The notes under the pieces: model-generated | The model's input: only the letters and a program-made list of their open reading frames with translations | Told to the model about the DNA's origin: nothing | Database searches by the model: none | Shown: positions 25,738 through 35,269 of the stretch, in pieces | Position numbering within the stretch: the stretch's first letter is position 1 | Layout of the letters: the number at the start of each line of letters is the position of its first letter | Program-made: the position numbers and the translations under genes | DNA from: Paracoccaceae bacterium | GTDB taxonomy: Bacteria; Pseudomonadota; Alphaproteobacteria; Rhodobacterales; Rhodobacteraceae | Direction: 5' to 3' | NCBI GenBank assembly: GCA_018222585.1 | Contig: JAAFAB010000005.1 | Coordinates: 213,406-277,405 of the forward strand | DNA length: 64,000 nucleotides

Positions 25738-26736
25738 ATGAAGTACTCCCTCCTCGACCTCGCCCCGATCCCCGAGGGCAGCACCGCGGCGCAGGCCATC
25801 GCCAATTCGGTCGCCCTCGCCCAGGCGGCGGAAGGCTTCGGCTACAACCGCCTCTGGCTGGCCGAACACCACAACATGCCGGGCATCGCCTCGTCGGCGA
25901 CGGCGGTGATGATCGGCCATATCGCTGGCCAGACCCGACGCATCCGCGTCGGCGCCGGCGGCATCATGCTGCCCAACCATTCGCCCCTGACCGTGGCCGA
26001 GCAGTTCGGCACCCTGGCCGAGATCTACCCGGGTCGCATCGACCTCGGCCTTGGCCGCGCGCCGGGCACCGACATGGCCACGGCGCGGGCGCTGCGCCGC
26101 CACATGGGCGGCGAGGATCATTTCCCCCGCGATGTCGGCGAACTGCTCGCCTACCTGGGCGACCCGCAGGACGGCCAGACCCTGCACGCCATCCCCGGCG
26201 AGGGCACCCATGTGCCGATCTGGATCCTGGGCTCGTCGCTCTATGGTGCGCAGCTGGCCGCCCAGGCCGGCCTGCCCTACGCCTTCGCCTCCCATTTCGC
26301 CCCCGATGCCCTCGACCAGGCCATCGAGGTCTACCGGCAGGGCTTCCAGCCCTCGGCCTGGCTGGAGAAGCCCCATTTCATGCTGGCGATGAACGTCTAC
26401 GGCGCCGAGACCGAGGCCGAGGCGGCCTATCTGAAGACCTCGATGCAGCAGGCATTCGCCAAGCTGCGCACCGGCCAGCCCGGCAAGCTGCCGCGCCCGG
26501 TCGAGCGGATCGAGGAGCATGTCGCCCCCGCCCTGCTGGCACAGGTGGAACATGCCTTCCGCATCACCGCCATGGGCACACCCGAGATGGTACGCCGCCA
26601 GATCGCCGACATGCTGGACGCCTATGCGCCGGACGAGGTGATCATCACCGGCCAGATCCACGATCCCGCGGCCCGCATCCGCTCCTTCGAGATTGCGGCG
26701 CAGGAGCTGCAGGCCCTCGGCGCCGAGGCAAGCTGA
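25738..26736 (+). CDS. LLM class flavin-dependent oxidoreductase
   Basis: A 332-residue luciferase-like monooxygenase with FMN/F420-type TIM-barrel features: [86 protein letters not shown]. This is the YhbW-like group, where [12 protein letters not shown] is typical. GAAAGGA precedes ATG 25738; GTG 25711 overlaps the protease stop and is less likely. Substrate unknown. Confidence 0.88.
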   Translation: MKYSLLDLAPIPEGSTAAQAIANSVALAQAAEGFGYNRLWLAEHHNMPGIASSATAVMIGHIAGQTRRIRVGAGGIMLPNHSPLTVAEQFGTLAEIYPGRIDLGLGRAPGTDMATARALRRHMGGEDHFPRDVGELLAYLGDPQDGQTLHAIPGEGTHVPIWILGSSLYGAQLAAQAGLPYAFASHFAPDALDQAIEVYRQGFQPSAWLEKPHFMLAMNVYGAETEAEAAYLKTSMQQAFAKLRTGQPGKLPRPVERIEEHVAPALLAQVEHAFRITAMGTPEMVRRQIADMLDAYAPDEVIITGQIHDPAARIRSFEIAAQELQALGAEAS

Positions 26737-26746
26737 CAGGGCGGAG

Positions 26747-26763
26747 GGGGGGCTCTGCCCCCC
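26747..26763. terminator. Hairpin after LLM oxidoreductase gene
   Basis: GGGGGGC-tct-GCCCCCC, 10 bases after the stop, the same design as the hairpin after erpA. No T-run is visible. Confidence 0.45.
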
Positions 26764-26777
26764 GCTGCGCTCCCCCC

Positions 26778-26923
26778 GGAGGTATTTTCGGCCTGGTGAT
26801 GAATGCGGGGCAGCGCCATGAAAGCGGCCTCCTTTTCCATCGGGAGCTTGCACGCTCTCGATGGAAAAGGAGGCCGCCCGGGCGGGCTGGCCCTATGTGC
26901 ATCACCAGGCTGAAAATACCTCC
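26778..26923. repeat. Nested 146-bp palindromic element
   Basis: The outer arms are 24 bases: 26778-26801 begins GGAGGTATTTTCGGCC, and 26900-26923 is its inverse with one mismatch. The inner arms are 23 bases: 26824-26846 starts GCGGCCTCCTTTTCCATCG, and 26855-26877 is its inverse with one mismatch, around an eight-base loop. The outer-arm sequence recurs once more at 31772-31795. No coding function is seen. It lies between convergent genes and could act as a bidirectional terminator, a REP-like element or a non-autonomous mobile element. Confidence 0.75.
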
Positions 26924-26953
26924 CGCCGGAGGCAATCGGCCGTCAGGCCGATA

Positions 26954-27505
26954 TCACTTTTCCAGACGTTCCAACGCCTTGCCCGTTCGGGGCAGACGCG
27001 CCTTGCGCATCAGTGCCCGCAGGGTCCAGTCCTCGCCCGAGAGCCTGCGGGCCGTCTCCAGCACCCTGCCGCCCACCTCGGCCATCAGCGCCGGCTGCGC
27101 CTCGGTGAAGCCCTGAAGCAACCCGTCGGGATCGGCGCGGCTGATACCTTCCTCGGCAAGGATATGCCGCGGAAAATCCTTGGCATTGGCGGTGACGATC
27201 ACATCCGCAGAGCTGGACACCGCCAGGGCCAGAACATGCAGGTCGTTCGGATCGGGCAGCCAGAGGCGCGACTCGATACCGGGGCGAGTCTCCTGGCAGG
27301 CCGCGGGGAAAGCCGCCTGTGCGAGGGCAATCTCGCCCCTTGCCTGGGACTCCACCTCGGCGCCGAACTTGGCACCGGTCAGGGCCCATTCCTCCAGCAG
27401 CCGGTCGGACCAGACGGGCTGGAACAGCCCGGCACGCGCCGCGCCGAAAAGCATTTCGCGCATCACCGTCGGGTAGAGCACGCAGGCGTCCAGAACCGCC
27501 TTCAT
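26954..27505 (-). CDS. PIN-domain protein
   Basis: A 183-residue PIN-fold protein, probably a metal-dependent ribonuclease. The acidic residues are in place: D6 (MKAVLDACVLYP), E38/E39 (DRLLEEWAL), D88 (LPDPNDLHVLALA) and D110 (TANAKDFP). The gene overlaps the end of the upstream rRNA methyltransferase gene by four bases (ATGA). There is no small antitoxin-like gene next to it, so a classical VapBC pair is not evident. I recall a family of chromosomal PIN proteins in Rhodobacterales that this resembles; an RNA-processing role is plausible. Confidence 0.82.
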   Translation of the reverse strand: MKAVLDACVLYPTVMREMLFGAARAGLFQPVWSDRLLEEWALTGAKFGAEVESQARGEIALAQAAFPAACQETRPGIESRLWLPDPNDLHVLALAVSSSADVIVTANAKDFPRHILAEEGISRADPDGLLQGFTEAQPALMAEVGGRVLETARRLSGEDWTLRALMRKARLPRTGKALERLEK

Positions 27506-28716
27506 AGCCGGAAGAACAGCGCTTTGAGGTAGCCGCTTTCGGCCAGTTGCGGGTGCATCGGGTGATCGGGACCCGCATAGCCGGTGTGAATCAGTGCCGC
27601 ATCGCGGCCCGCGCGGCCGATGCCGCGGATCGAGGCGGCGCGGAACTTGCCGAGGTCGGCCGCATGGGAGCAGGAGCAGAGGCCGAGGAAGCCACCATCC
27701 GCCACCAGCGGCGCGGCAAGGCGGGCGATGCGCTCATAGGCGCGCAGGCCCGCTTCCAGCGCCTGTTTCGACGGCGCGAAGGCGGGCGGGTCGCAGATCA
27801 CCACCTCGAAACGCGCGCCCTCCGCGTTCAATGCCTCGAGCTGGGCAAAGGCATCCCCCTGGCGGGTCTCGAAGCGGTCCGCCGCGCTCATGGCCGCCGC
27901 CCCCGCCGAAGCCAGCTCCAGCGCCGGGGCAGAACCATCCACCGCCAGCGCGCTTTCAGCACCACCGGCCAGACAGGCGAGGCCGAAGCCGCCCACATGG
28001 GAGAAGACGTCGAGCACCCGGGCCCCCTTCGCCAGCCGAGCAGCAAAGGCGTGGTTCGGACGCTGGTCGTAGAACAGCCCGGTCTTCTGGCCGCCGGTCA
28101 GGTCGGCCATGTAGGTCGCGCCGTTCATCTGCACCGGCACCGGCGCATCAGGCGCGGCGCCTGCCAGCACCATCGAGACGTCGTCGAGCCCCTCCAGCCC
28201 GCGCGCACGGCCCGAGGCGCTTTTCAGCACGTTGGTCACCCCGGTCACCTCGACCAGGGCGGCGCAGAGCGCCTCGATGCGGACATCGGCCCAGGCGGCA
28301 TTGGGCTGCACCACCGCCGTATCGCCGAAACGGTCGATGATCACGCCCGGCAGGCCATCGGCCTCGGCGTGGATCAGCCGGTAGAAGGGCGCATCGAACA
28401 GGGTCTCGCGCAAGGCCAGCGCCCGGGCCAAACGGGCGGCAAACCAGGCCTTGTCCGGGCCGCCCTCGGGCAGTTCCGCCGTGGCGGGTTCCAGCACCCG
28501 GCCGAAGATACGGCTTTCGGGGTTCACCGCCACCAGCGCCAGCGGCTGCCGATCGGCATCCTCCAGCAGGGCGATCGCGCCCGGCGCCAGCGCCTTGGTG
28601 CGCCGGTCGGTGACCAGTTCATTGGCATAGACCCAGGGGAAGCCGTGGCGGATCTTGCGGGCATCGCCCTTGGGCTTCAGTCGGATCACGGGAAAAAGAG
28701 AGGAGGATGGCTGCAT
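27502..28716 (-). CDS. RlmI-like class I SAM-dependent rRNA (cytosine-C5) methyltransferase
   Basis: The 404-residue protein has an N-terminal PUA-like domain (VIRLKPKGDARKIRHGFPWVYANEL) and a C-terminal Rossmann methyltransferase domain. SAM motif I is VLDVFSHVGGFGLACLAGGAESALAVDGS, motif IV VICDPPAFAPSKQALEAG, and motif VI GGFLGLCSCSHAAD with cysteines typical of this group. RlmI makes m5C1962 in 23S rRNA; the exact target here is inferred. AGGAGG precedes ATG 28716. Overlap with the PIN gene couples the two. Confidence 0.86.
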   Translation of the reverse strand: MQPSSSLFPVIRLKPKGDARKIRHGFPWVYANELVTDRRTKALAPGAIALLEDADRQPLALVAVNPESRIFGRVLEPATAELPEGGPDKAWFAARLARALALRETLFDAPFYRLIHAEADGLPGVIIDRFGDTAVVQPNAAWADVRIEALCAALVEVTGVTNVLKSASGRARGLEGLDDVSMVLAGAAPDAPVPVQMNGATYMADLTGGQKTGLFYDQRPNHAFAARLAKGARVLDVFSHVGGFGLACLAGGAESALAVDGSAPALELASAGAAAMSAADRFETRQGDAFAQLEALNAEGARFEVVICDPPAFAPSKQALEAGLRAYERIARLAAPLVADGGFLGLCSCSHAADLGKFRAASIRGIGRAGRDAALIHTGYAGPDHPMHPQLAESGYLKALFFRL

Positions 28717-29200
28717 GGCCACCCTCCTATAGTCTTCCCCGCATCTGGGGAAGTCGGGAACGACAGAATGTCGCCTCGTGACGCGAAGGCGCGGGGCCTC
28801 GCGAAGTCCTGTCCTGCCGGGTCGAGGGAACCCGAAGGTGGCGCCGGCGAGCGGCTGGAAGATCGGATGGGGCCCAGGCCCCGCGGGGTCGGCGGGCCAC
28901 CCGGCCCACCCCACATTTTTGCAACGACGGATTTGCTTGGAAATGAGGGCCGAATTGCGGCAGGCTGACGGCAATGCCGAGAAGTTGTATACCGGCTCGT
29001 ATCAATTTGCCCCCGGATGCTCCCTCTTTCCTCCCGGCCAGCCCTGGCCGAAAACCCGGGGCCCACACGGTTCGGGCTGGAAACACCCGCCGTTAGCGCT
29101 AAACTACGGGTGAGACAGCCCTCACCGACTCATGTGCCTGCCGCCCTCCTCCTCTCGTGCGGCAGCGCCAAGCGGACGACGCCAAAGCGGAGACCCAGCC
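28717..29200 (+). promoter_or_regulatory. Regulatory interval upstream of edd with LacI-type palindrome
   Basis: This 484-base divergent gap holds no convincing gene. At 29093-29102 is the perfect palindrome TTAGCGCTAA (in context GTTAGCGCTAAAC), a shape typical of LacI-family operators with a central CG, about 100 bases upstream of edd. Further upstream, TTGTATACC and GTATCAATTTG around 28984-29010 are AT-rich and could contain the promoter. No regulator gene is adjacent. Confidence 0.45.
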
Positions 29201-31003
29201 ATGTCCCTCGACCAGACCATCGCCGATGTGACCGATCGCATCATCGAACGCTCCCGCGAGCGGCGCGAGACCTACCTCGAGCGCATCGGCCGCGCGGGCG
29301 AGGCCGGGCCGGTGCGCGCGCACCTGACCTGCGGCAACCAGGCGCACGCCTATGCCGGCGTGCCCTCGGACCAGGAGGCCCTGGCCACGGGCCGTGCCGC
29401 CAACATCGGCATCGTCACCGCCTACAACGACATGCTTTCGGCGCATCAGCCCTTCGAGCATTTCCCCGAGCTGATCCGCAAGGCCGCCCGCGCCAAGGGC
29501 GCCACGGCGCAGGTCGCAGGCGGCGTGCCGGCGATGTGCGACGGGGTCACCCAGGGCCAGCCGGGGATGGAGCTGTCACTGTTTTCCCGCGACGTGATCG
29601 CCATGGCGGCGGGGATCTCTCTGTCGCACAACTGCTTCGACGTGGCGCTCTACCTCGGCGTCTGCGACAAGATCGTGCCGGGCCTCGTGATGGCGGCGGC
29701 GACCTTCGGCCATATCCCGGCGGTCTTCCTGCCTGCCGGTCCCATGCCCTCGGGGCTGCCCAACGATGAAAAGGCCAAGGTGCGCCAGCAGTTCGCCGCC
29801 GGGGAAGTGGGTCGCGACAAGCTGATGGAGGCCGAGATGGCCTCGTATCACTCGCCGGGCACCTGCACCTTCTACGGCACCGCGAACAGCAACCAGATGC
29901 TGATGGAATTCATGGGCCTGCACCTGCCGGGCGCCTCCTTCGTCAATCCCAACACGCCGCTGCGCGACGCGCTGACCGTCGCGGGCACCGAACGCGCGCT
30001 GGAGATCACCGCCCTTGGCAATGACTACCGCCCCGCAGGCGAGATCCTGGACGAGAAGGCTTTCGTCAACGGCATCGTCGGTCTCATGGCCACCGGCGGC
30101 TCGACCAACCTGGTGCTGCACATGCCTGCCATGGCGCGGGCGGCCGGGATCATCCTGGACCCCGAGGACTTCGACGCGATCTCCTCGGTCACGCCGCTGC
30201 TGGCCAAGGTCTACCCGAATGGCCTGGCGGACGTGAACCACTTCCACGCGGCAGGTGGCCTCGGCTACCTGATCGACCAGCTGCTGAACGACGGCCTGCT
30301 GCATCCCGACACCAAGACCGTGGCCGGTGACGGGCTGGAGCGCTACACCAAGGAACCGCAGATCGTCGACGGCGCGCTGACCTGGTCAGAGGGGGCGCGG
30401 AAAAGTGAGAACGACAAGATCGTCCGCCCCGCTTCCGATCCCTTCCAGAAGACCGGCGGGCTGAAATCGCTGACCGGTTCGCTGGGAACCGCGATCATGA
30501 AGGTCTCGGCCGTTGCGCCGGAGCGGCATGTGATCGAGGCCCCGGTGCGCATCTTCCACGACCAGGACGACGTGAAGGCCGCGTTCAAGCGGGGCGAGTT
30601 CACCTCGGACACCATCGTCGTGGTGCGCTTCCAGGGCCCGAAGGCCAACGGGATGCCCGAGCTGCACTCGCTGACGCCGACGCTGGCGGTGCTGCAGGAT
30701 CGCGGCCTGAAGGTGGCCCTGCTGACCGATGGCCGGATGTCCGGCGCGTCGGGCAAGGTGCCCGCCGCCATTCACCTGTCGCCAGAGGCGGCTGACGGTG
30801 GCTGGATCGCCCGGCTGCAGGACGGCGACGTGGTGAAGCTGGACGCCGTCAATGGCACCATCACCACCGATGCGCCGCTCGCCGACCGCCAGCCGGTCAC
30901 CCCCGACCTTTCGGCCAACAGCTTCGGCATCGGCCGCGAATTGTTCGAATCCTTCCGCCAGAACGCCTCGCCCGCCCGCGAAGGCGCCTCCAACGTCGTC
31001 TGA
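29201..31003 (+). CDS. edd: Phosphogluconate dehydratase (Entner-Doudoroff)
   Basis: The 600-residue IlvD/Edd-family enzyme dehydrates 6-phosphogluconate to 2-keto-3-deoxy-6-phosphogluconate. Features: [27 protein letters not shown], the [4Fe-4S] cysteine region [67 protein letters not shown] and the C-terminal [25 protein letters not shown] 29201 matches the usual N-terminus. eda follows after ten bases, forming the ED operon. Confidence 0.97.
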   Translation: MSLDQTIADVTDRIIERSRERRETYLERIGRAGEAGPVRAHLTCGNQAHAYAGVPSDQEALATGRAANIGIVTAYNDMLSAHQPFEHFPELIRKAARAKGATAQVAGGVPAMCDGVTQGQPGMELSLFSRDVIAMAAGISLSHNCFDVALYLGVCDKIVPGLVMAAATFGHIPAVFLPAGPMPSGLPNDEKAKVRQQFAAGEVGRDKLMEAEMASYHSPGTCTFYGTANSNQMLMEFMGLHLPGASFVNPNTPLRDALTVAGTERALEITALGNDYRPAGEILDEKAFVNGIVGLMATGGSTNLVLHMPAMARAAGIILDPEDFDAISSVTPLLAKVYPNGLADVNHFHAAGGLGYLIDQLLNDGLLHPDTKTVAGDGLERYTKEPQIVDGALTWSEGARKSENDKIVRPASDPFQKTGGLKSLTGSLGTAIMKVSAVAPERHVIEAPVRIFHDQDDVKAAFKRGEFTSDTIVVVRFQGPKANGMPELHSLTPTLAVLQDRGLKVALLTDGRMSGASGKVPAAIHLSPEAADGGWIARLQDGDVVKLDAVNGTITTDAPLADRQPVTPDLSANSFGIGRELFESFRQNASPAREGASNVV

Positions 31004-31013
31004 GGAGCACCCG

Positions 31014-31655
31014 ATGACCCCTGAAACCGCAAGCGCCCGCGCACGCGAGATCTGTCAACTGGCCCCGGTGGTCCCCGTGCTGGTGGTCCATGACGTGGCC
31101 CATGCCCGCCCCCTGGCCGAGGCGCTGGTCGCCGGCGGCCTGCCCGCGCTGGAGGTCACCCTGCGCACACCGGTGGCACTGGACGTCATCCGCGAGATGG
31201 CCAAGGTCGAGGGCGGGGTCGTCGGTGCAGGCTCGATCCTGACCCCCGAGGCGGTGACCGAGGTGATCGCCGCGGGTGCCAAGTTCGGCGTCTCGCCGGG
31301 CTCGACCGACAAGGTGCTGACCGCTGCCGAACAGGCCGACCTGCCGATGCTGCCCGGCGCCGCCACCGCCTCCGAGGTCATGGCGCTGCTGGAACGCGGC
31401 TATACCGTCCAGAAGTTCTTTCCCGCCGAGATCGCCGGCGGGGCCGCGGCCATCAAGGCCATCGGCGCGCCGATCCCCGATGTCTCGTTCTGCCCGACGG
31501 GCGGCGTCTCGCCGGACAACGCGCAGGATTATCTGTCGCTGAAGAACATCCTCTGCGTCGGCGGCTCCTGGGTGGCGCCGCAGAAGCTGGTCGATGCAGG
31601 CGACTGGAAGGCCATCGAGGAACTGGCCCGCGAAGCCGCAAGCCTGCCGCGCTGA
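31014..31655 (+). CDS. eda: KDPG aldolase (Entner-Doudoroff)
   Basis: The 213-residue class I aldolase splits KDPG to pyruvate and glyceraldehyde 3-phosphate. Catalytic residues: E47 in LPALEVTLRT and the Schiff-base K134 in GYTVQKFFPAE; FCPTGGVSPDN binds phosphate. TGAGGAG overlapping the edd stop serves as ribosome-binding site, so the two genes are coupled. Together they turn 6-phosphogluconate into pyruvate and triose phosphate. Confidence 0.97.
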   Translation: MTPETASARAREICQLAPVVPVLVVHDVAHARPLAEALVAGGLPALEVTLRTPVALDVIREMAKVEGGVVGAGSILTPEAVTEVIAAGAKFGVSPGSTDKVLTAAEQADLPMLPGAATASEVMALLERGYTVQKFFPAEIAGGAAAIKAIGAPIPDVSFCPTGGVSPDNAQDYLSLKNILCVGGSWVAPQKLVDAGDWKAIEELAREAASLPR

Positions 31656-31771
31656 GCGGCCAGAGGTGGGGTCGCCCCCACCCTTGCCAGACAGACCCCG
31701 GCGCGCCGCCCCGCAAGGCGCGCCAGGACAGGCCCCTGAGTCCCGGCCCCGCAACAGGGCGCCGCTACATC

Positions 31772-31851
31772 CATCACCGGGCTGAAAATACCTCCGGGGG
31801 TGAATTGAGCCCGCAAGGGCTCAAGAGGGGGCAGCGCCCCCTGCCCCCTCT
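31772..31851. repeat. Dispersed repeat with two tandem hairpins after eda
   Basis: Bases 31772-31795 (CATCACCGGG then CTGAAAATACCTCC) match the arms of the palindromic element at 26778-26923. They are followed by TTGAGCCC-gcaa-GGGCTCAA (31805-31824, GNRA-type loop) and AGAGGGGGCAG-cgcccc-CTGCCCCCTCT (31824-31851). The rest of the gap, to 32095, is GC-rich with no gene that I can support. The block probably ends the edd-eda transcript and is a repeat family of this genome. Confidence 0.65.
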
Positions 31852-32095
31852 CAAACCTGCACACCGTCGGGACGACAGGTTCGACGCGGCGCCGCTGGCG
31901 ACGCCAACGCAAGGGGGCTCTGCGAATGCCGGCAAGGCCAGGCCCCCAGCCCCTCCCGGCGAGGAGGCCCATCCGTCGAGTGGGCTCGCCTCCATCGGGG
32001 CGCAGCCTCCTCGCCCGCCCTTCCTCCGGTCACCCTCCGGCGACGGGAGGCAGGGCCTGCGTTCTCTCTCAACCGCGCCAGCCCTGACGCGCCGC

Positions 32096-32374
32096 CTAGG
32101 CTCCGCGCCGTCCGCGCCAGCCGCCGCGACGTCCCCCGCGCGAAACCGTCGCAACCCCCTCGGTCATCAGTGCGGTCATCGGATGCGCAGGTTCGGCCGC
32201 GCCATGGCGCTGCAGCAGCACCTTCAGTGCCGCCTGCTGCCCCTGCCCTTCAGGCAGGCTCAGCGCCCAGTCCATCAGGATCGAGCGGCACTCGGCCTCG
32301 CTGATCCCCTCGATCCGGTAGGCCTCGCGGATCAGCCCCTTGGGGTCCACCTTGTCACCTGTCACGACAGTCAT
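32096..32374 (-). CDS. Small protein coupled to glnE, unknown function
   Basis: A 92-residue soluble protein: MTVVTGDKVDPKGLIREAYR then IEGISEAECRSILMDWALSLPEGQGQQAALKVLLQRHG, ending in a disordered Gly/Arg-rich tail (VSRGGRRGGWRGRRGA) that could bind RNA. Its ATG overlaps the glnE stop by four bases, so it is translated with glnE. No family is recognised. The helical core and coupling suggest an accessory role, which is inference. Confidence 0.7.
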   Translation of the reverse strand: MTVVTGDKVDPKGLIREAYRIEGISEAECRSILMDWALSLPEGQGQQAALKVLLQRHGAAEPAHPMTALMTEGVATVSRGGRRGGWRGRRGA

Positions 32375-35187
32375 CCTTCCTCGCTCTCTCCCGTGGCCGC
32401 ATCCGCCTCGCGGGCCAGGATCTCCGTGATCGCCTCTCCGGCGCTGCGGGTTGCCAGTTCGAAGGCGCTTTCCAGCTCTTCCAGGGTGTCGGCGCCGGTG
32501 TCGCGCAGCAGCAGCGCCCGGCCCCCCTCGCCGATCGCCCCCGGCTCCAGCACCCGGCCCGAAAGCAGCTTGCCCACCTGGCCCACGTTCCACAACAGCC
32601 GATAGGTCGAGACCAGCAGGTCCCGCTCGTCCTCGTGCATCCAGCCCGATCCGACCGCCAGCCGCAGACCGTCGCCGATCCAGCCTTCGGGGTCGCCGGC
32701 GATGAGGCCCCCGGCCTGGGCGATCAGCTCGATCTCCTGGTTGCGCCCGGGGCCGACCTTGACCTCCCATGGCGCGCCGGCGCCCTTGGCGGCCAGGATC
32801 CGCGCCCGCATCTCGGCCACGTCGCGCAGCACCGCGCCCCTGGCCCGCCCCGGCGCGATCAGGCTGTCACGGAAGGCCATTACCTCGGCCGAGAGCGGCG
32901 CGGGACCCGCCACCACCCGCGCCCGGGTCAGGGCGAGGTGTTCCCAGGTCCAGGCAGTGCCCTGCTGGTAATCGCGGTAGGAGGCCAGCGAGGTCGCGAC
33001 CGGCCCCTGGTTGCCCGAGGGCCGCAACCGCATGTCGACCTCGTAGAGCCGCCCCTCGGCCATGGGGGCCGACAGCGCCGTCACCAGCGCCTGTGTCAGG
33101 CGCGCGTAGTAGACCCGCGACGGCAGCGGACGCCGCCCCTCGGACGCCTCCTGGCCATCGGCGTCGTAGATCACGATCAGATCGAGGTCCGAGCGGGCAT
33201 TCAGCCGCCCCGCCCCCATCGAGCCCATGGCCATGACCACGGCGCCGCGCCCCGGCGGCGGGCCGTGGCGACGGGCAAACTCGGACTGCACCACCGGCCA
33301 GAGCGCCCGCAGCACCGCCTCGGCCAGGCCGGCGTATTCCGCCCCCGCCTCCTCGGGCGGGATCAGCCCGCGCAGGTGATGCACGCCGATGCGGAAATGC
33401 CACTCCTTTTGCCAGCGCCGCGCCGCATCCAGCTTGGCCTCGTAGTCCTCTTCCCGCTTCAGCACCCGCAACAGGTCCGCCGACAGCGCCTCGTTGCCCG
33501 GCCACGGATCGAAGAACGACCCGCCGATCACCGCATCCAGCACGCCGGAATTGCGGCTGAGGAAGAAGGCCAGTTCGGGCACCGTGCCACAAATATCCCC
33601 GATCAGGTCGATCAGCTGCGGATTGGCCTCGAAGAGCGAGAACAGCTGCACCCCGGCAGGCAACCCCTTCAGGAAGCCGTCGAAGGCCAGCAGCGCCTCC
33701 TCGGGCCTGGCGGCACGGGCCAGCGAGGCCAGCAGCTGCGGGCGCAGCCGCTTGAAGATCTCCCGCGCGCGGGTCGAGGCGAAGGCCGGGTAATGGTGCC
33801 AGCGCTCCAGCATCTCATCGTCGAAGCCGGTGCTCTGCACCGCCTCGGCAGGCACTTCGCCGGGACTGTCCGGGGCAAAGAACGCCTCGGTGATCTCGTG
33901 CACCTCGGTCAGGCGGCGGGTCAGTTCTTCGCGCAACCCGGCCTCGTCGCGGCCCATCAGGGCGGCCAGCCGCGCCAGCCCCTCCTCCCCGGAGGGCAGC
34001 TTGTGGGTCTGGGCGTCGTGGATCATCTGCACCCGGTGCTCGACCTCGCGATGCGCGCGGTAGTGATCGACCAGCGCAGAGGCCGCTTCGGAGGGCAGCC
34101 AGCCCGCGACCGAGAGCTGGTGCAGCGCCGGCACCGTCGCCCGCAGCCGCAGCGAGGGATCCCGTCCGCCGGCAATCAGCTGGTGAAACTGGGCGAAGAA
34201 CTCGATCTCGCGGATACCGCCGCGCCCCAGCTTCATGTCGTGACCGGGCAGCGAGAGCGGCCCGTGGTAACCCTTGCTGTCGCGGATCGCCAGGCGCACC
34301 GCATGGGCGTCCTGGATCGCCGCATAATCGAGATGGCGCCGCCAGACGAAGGGCCTGAGCCCCTCGAGGAAAGTCTGGCCGCGTTCAAGATCACCGGCGC
34401 AGGGTCGTGCCTTGATATAGGCCGCGCGCTCCCAGGTGCGCCCGAGGCTTTCATAGTAGCGTTCTGCGGCCTCCATGCCGACGCAGACCGGGGTGACCGA
34501 AGGGTCGGGGCGCAGCCGCAGGTCGGTGCGGAAGACATAGCCCTCGCCCGTCGGCTCGCTGAGCAGCGTCGCCATCTTGCGCACCGCCCGGATCAGCGCC
34601 GGGCGCGCCTCGGCCGGATCCTCGAAGCGGTCTTCGTCATAGAGCGCGATCAGGTCGATGTCGGAGCTGTAGTTCAGCTCTCCGGCGCCCATCTTGCCCA
34701 TGGCCAGCATCACCAGCCCGCAGCCGGTGTCGAGGTCGCCCTCGTCCATGCCGGACAGCTTGCCGCGCTTCAGCTCGGCAGACAGCGCGGCGCGCAGGGC
34801 GACGCCGGTGGCGAGGTCGGCGAAATCGGTCAGCGCGCCGGTCACCTGCTCCAACGTCCAGGCGCCGCCAAGGTCGGCCAGCGCCACGATCAGCGCCATG
34901 CGCCGCTTGCCGCGCCGCAGTTCGGCGCCGAGGGCCGGGTCCAGCGGGTCCAGCGCCTGCAGCCGCGCGCCCTCCTCCGATAGCGCCCGCAGGGGCGTTT
35001 CAAGCGCGCCGCGCAGCCAGTCGGTTTCCTGGCCGATCAGCCCGGCGAGATAGGGGGACGAGCCCGCCGTGCCCGCGATCAGCGACGCAAGGTCTCCGTC
35101 GAGCTCGGGCATCAGCGACAGCGCCTCGGCCCCCCTCTCGGGATCGAAGGGACGCGGCAGGCGGGTCGGTATCAGGCGGTCTTCCAT
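32371..35187 (-). CDS. glnE: Glutamine synthetase adenylyltransferase/adenylyl-removing enzyme
   Basis: The 938-residue bifunctional enzyme adenylylates and deadenylylates glutamine synthetase in response to PII and glutamine. Two nucleotidyltransferase domains are visible: the N-terminal with MGAGELNYSSDIDLIALYD and the C-terminal with MGAGRLNARSDLDLIVIYD, each keeping the G-x-x-x-x-S-D-x-D carboxylates. Each is followed by its helical linker; RGGIREIEFFAQFHQLI and GRNQEIELIAQAGGLI mark the conserved ends. The length is normal. ATG 35187 is used. It is divergent from ybaK with 82 bases between. Confidence 0.95.
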   Translation of the reverse strand: MEDRLIPTRLPRPFDPERGAEALSLMPELDGDLASLIAGTAGSSPYLAGLIGQETDWLRGALETPLRALSEEGARLQALDPLDPALGAELRRGKRRMALIVALADLGGAWTLEQVTGALTDFADLATGVALRAALSAELKRGKLSGMDEGDLDTGCGLVMLAMGKMGAGELNYSSDIDLIALYDEDRFEDPAEARPALIRAVRKMATLLSEPTGEGYVFRTDLRLRPDPSVTPVCVGMEAAERYYESLGRTWERAAYIKARPCAGDLERGQTFLEGLRPFVWRRHLDYAAIQDAHAVRLAIRDSKGYHGPLSLPGHDMKLGRGGIREIEFFAQFHQLIAGGRDPSLRLRATVPALHQLSVAGWLPSEAASALVDHYRAHREVEHRVQMIHDAQTHKLPSGEEGLARLAALMGRDEAGLREELTRRLTEVHEITEAFFAPDSPGEVPAEAVQSTGFDDEMLERWHHYPAFASTRAREIFKRLRPQLLASLARAARPEEALLAFDGFLKGLPAGVQLFSLFEANPQLIDLIGDICGTVPELAFFLSRNSGVLDAVIGGSFFDPWPGNEALSADLLRVLKREEDYEAKLDAARRWQKEWHFRIGVHHLRGLIPPEEAGAEYAGLAEAVLRALWPVVQSEFARRHGPPPGRGAVVMAMGSMGAGRLNARSDLDLIVIYDADGQEASEGRRPLPSRVYYARLTQALVTALSAPMAEGRLYEVDMRLRPSGNQGPVATSLASYRDYQQGTAWTWEHLALTRARVVAGPAPLSAEVMAFRDSLIAPGRARGAVLRDVAEMRARILAAKGAGAPWEVKVGPGRNQEIELIAQAGGLIAGDPEGWIGDGLRLAVGSGWMHEDERDLLVSTYRLLWNVGQVGKLLSGRVLEPGAIGEGGRALLLRDTGADTLEELESAFELATRSAGEAITEILAREADAATGESEEG

Positions 35188-35269
35188 GGCGCGACGTTGC
35201 GCAGATCGCCGCCTCTGGTCAATCCCCGCCGCCCGCGCCATGCTGCCCGCGCAATTCGAGGAGACAGAC

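Noticed and set aside
26796..27116. Open frame through the nested palindrome
   Set aside because: Its translation is dominated by the inverted repeat itself and runs antisense into the PIN-domain gene.
26954..27505. VapC toxin of a toxin-antitoxin pair
   Set aside because: No small antitoxin-like gene precedes it; the upstream overlapping gene is an rRNA methyltransferase. A PIN-domain RNase call without toxin status is safer.
28686..29086. Minus-strand frames in the edd upstream gap
   Set aside because: They overlap the start of the rRNA methyltransferase gene, lack ribosome-binding sites and have low-complexity translations.
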